IMG/VR virus record: IMGVR_UViG_3300027995_000005
Location: 1 to 23,338 of that record
Source: a virus
Length of the DNA stretch: 23,338 bases
Strand: one strand, 5' to 3'
Shown: one piece after another, positions 22,912 to 23,338 of the stretch
Layout: every line of letters starts with the position of its first letter
Numbering within the stretch: position 1 is the first letter of the stretch
The notes under the pieces: model-generated
Databases searched by the model: none
What the model was told of the DNA's origin: nothing
Seen by the model: only the letters and a program-made list of their open reading frames with translations
Position numbers and translations under genes: made by a program

Positions 22912-22986
22912 TGGTTGCGGGGGCAGGAATCAAACCTGCGCCTAGCGGGTTATGGCCCCGCTGCTCTATCACTGAGCTACCCCGCC
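22912..22986 (-). tRNA. tRNA-Met (CAT), initiator-like, CCA encoded
   Basis: The minus strand folds into a full cloverleaf of 75 bases including CCA. Acceptor GGCGGGG pairs with CCCCGCA except for G1 x A72. The D stem is GCTC/GAGC and the T stem GCAGG/CCTGC. The anticodon arm is GCGGG, loop GCCATAA, CCCGC, with CAT at 22952-22954. Discriminator A73 and ACCA follow. The unpaired 1-72 ends, G2:C71, C3:G70, G4:C69 and three G:C pairs above the anticodon are the marks of bacterial initiator tRNA. Differences are C33 for U33, C11:G24 instead of purine:pyrimidine, and A19 with T56 in place of G19:C56. It starts 1 base after a stop codon. Confidence 0.9.
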
Positions 22987-22987
22987 G

Positions 22988-23323
22988 TTAGATCGTAACC
23001 CCGTTGCACTTCGCCTTGAGCCACTCGATGAAACCCTTGGCCTGGCGCCGCACGTACACCTCTGCAATCAGCGCGCGCAACTCTGCCGCATGCTCGGCGG
23101 TCACCTGGCCCTTTTCCTCGGCCTCGTCGATGACGGCCACCCACTCGTCCTGCGTGAGCAGCGGCGCCCACTCGGCTATCACCTCAGCCTCGCAGCGCGG
23201 CGTATCGCCGAGCGCGGCGTTTGCAGGGAGCGTGGCGAGAAACGCACCTGCGAGGCCACCAAGCGTCAGTACGAGCGCTATCACCAGGATCATCGCGTAC
23301 TCTTTTGCTCTCTCACTCCACAT
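22988..23323 (-). CDS. Small membrane or secreted protein, 111 aa
   Basis: The ATG at 23323 has TAGGAGG about 9 bases upstream. The 111-residue product has a short charged start (MWSERAKEY) and a hydrophobic segment AMILVIALVLTLGGLAGAFL that continues to ATLPANAALG. It is either a signal anchor with the rest outside, or a signal peptide cut near ANA-A. The rest is acidic and helical (EVIAEWAPLLTQDEWVAVID, TAEHAAELRALIAEVYVRRQ) and ends in a Lys-rich helix with one cysteine. The layout is also that of an inner-membrane spanin (N-terminal TM with helix), but I see no outer partner and no typical repeat. Not recognised. The stop codon is one base from the tRNA. Confidence 0.6.
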   Translation of the reverse strand: MWSERAKEYAMILVIALVLTLGGLAGAFLATLPANAALGDTPRCEAEVIAEWAPLLTQDEWVAVIDEAEEKGQVTAEHAAELRALIAEVYVRRQAKGFIEWLKAKCNGVTI

Positions 23324-23338
23324 GACAGCGTCCTCCTA

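Noticed and set aside
22912-22986. tRNA as Ile2 (lysidine) or as an attachment-site fragment
   Set aside because: The unpaired 1-72 ends and three G:C anticodon-stem pairs speak for an initiator. The gene is complete with CCA and no integrase or flanking repeat is seen.

Overview
The window is a compact, GC-rich stretch of a tailed-phage genome of podovirus type. All 29 protein genes and one tRNA read on the minus strand, so gene order runs from the right end of the window to the left. Most neighbours touch or overlap by 1 to 4 bases (GTGA, ATGA, TGATG and TAATG junctions), which implies long polycistronic mRNAs and translational coupling. Shine-Dalgarno sequences of GGAG/GAGG type and a secreted DUF4124-like protein suggest a Gram-negative, probably proteobacterial, host. 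No integrase, repressor, polymerase, holin or endolysin is visible. The window is the packaging and virion half of the genome and is cut at the left end inside a giant virion protein.

Layout in the direction of transcription. (1) 23323-21926: a small membrane protein, an initiator-like tRNA-Met, a coiled-coil MGEAKRR protein, a cysteine-cluster (YkgJ-like) protein and a small zinc ribbon. (2) 21925-17063: large terminase, two consecutive GNAT-like acetyltransferases, two small glycine- or alanine-rich proteins and the head-to-tail connecting portal. (3) 17050-12439: a fibre-type cassette of four larger proteins and two very small ones. Three of the large ones share one module and one carries 52-residue tandem repeats. 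(4) 12442-9258: a DUF4124-like secreted protein, a Bbp19-like protein, a scaffold-like protein, the major capsid protein, a Bbp16-like capsid cement protein and a small conserved protein. (5) A strong intrinsic terminator at 9184-9216. (6) 9172-1: tail tubular A, tail tubular B, a small protein and three internal virion proteins (gp14-, gp15- and gp16-like).

The capsid block resembles Bordetella phage BPP-1 in its order (Bbp19, scaffold, capsid, cement). The tail and core block follows the T7 order of genes 11 to 16. The terminator lies between capsid and tail genes, the same place as T7 T-phi. How it works together: TerL packages DNA through the portal. The scaffold guides capsid assembly and the cement protein locks the shell. 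Tubular A and B form the tail tube. The internal proteins are expected to be ejected and to form a conduit across the cell envelope. The fibre cassette probably supplies receptor-binding parts.

The least ordinary observations are the phage tRNA with initiator hallmarks, a nearly identical 16-base promoter-like element in front of two genes far apart, a perfect 14-bp hairpin between the capsid and cement genes, and the paired acetyltransferases and cysteine-rich proteins flanking TerL. No intergenic stretch exceeds about 100 bases. All assignments come from reading the sequence; no database search was run.
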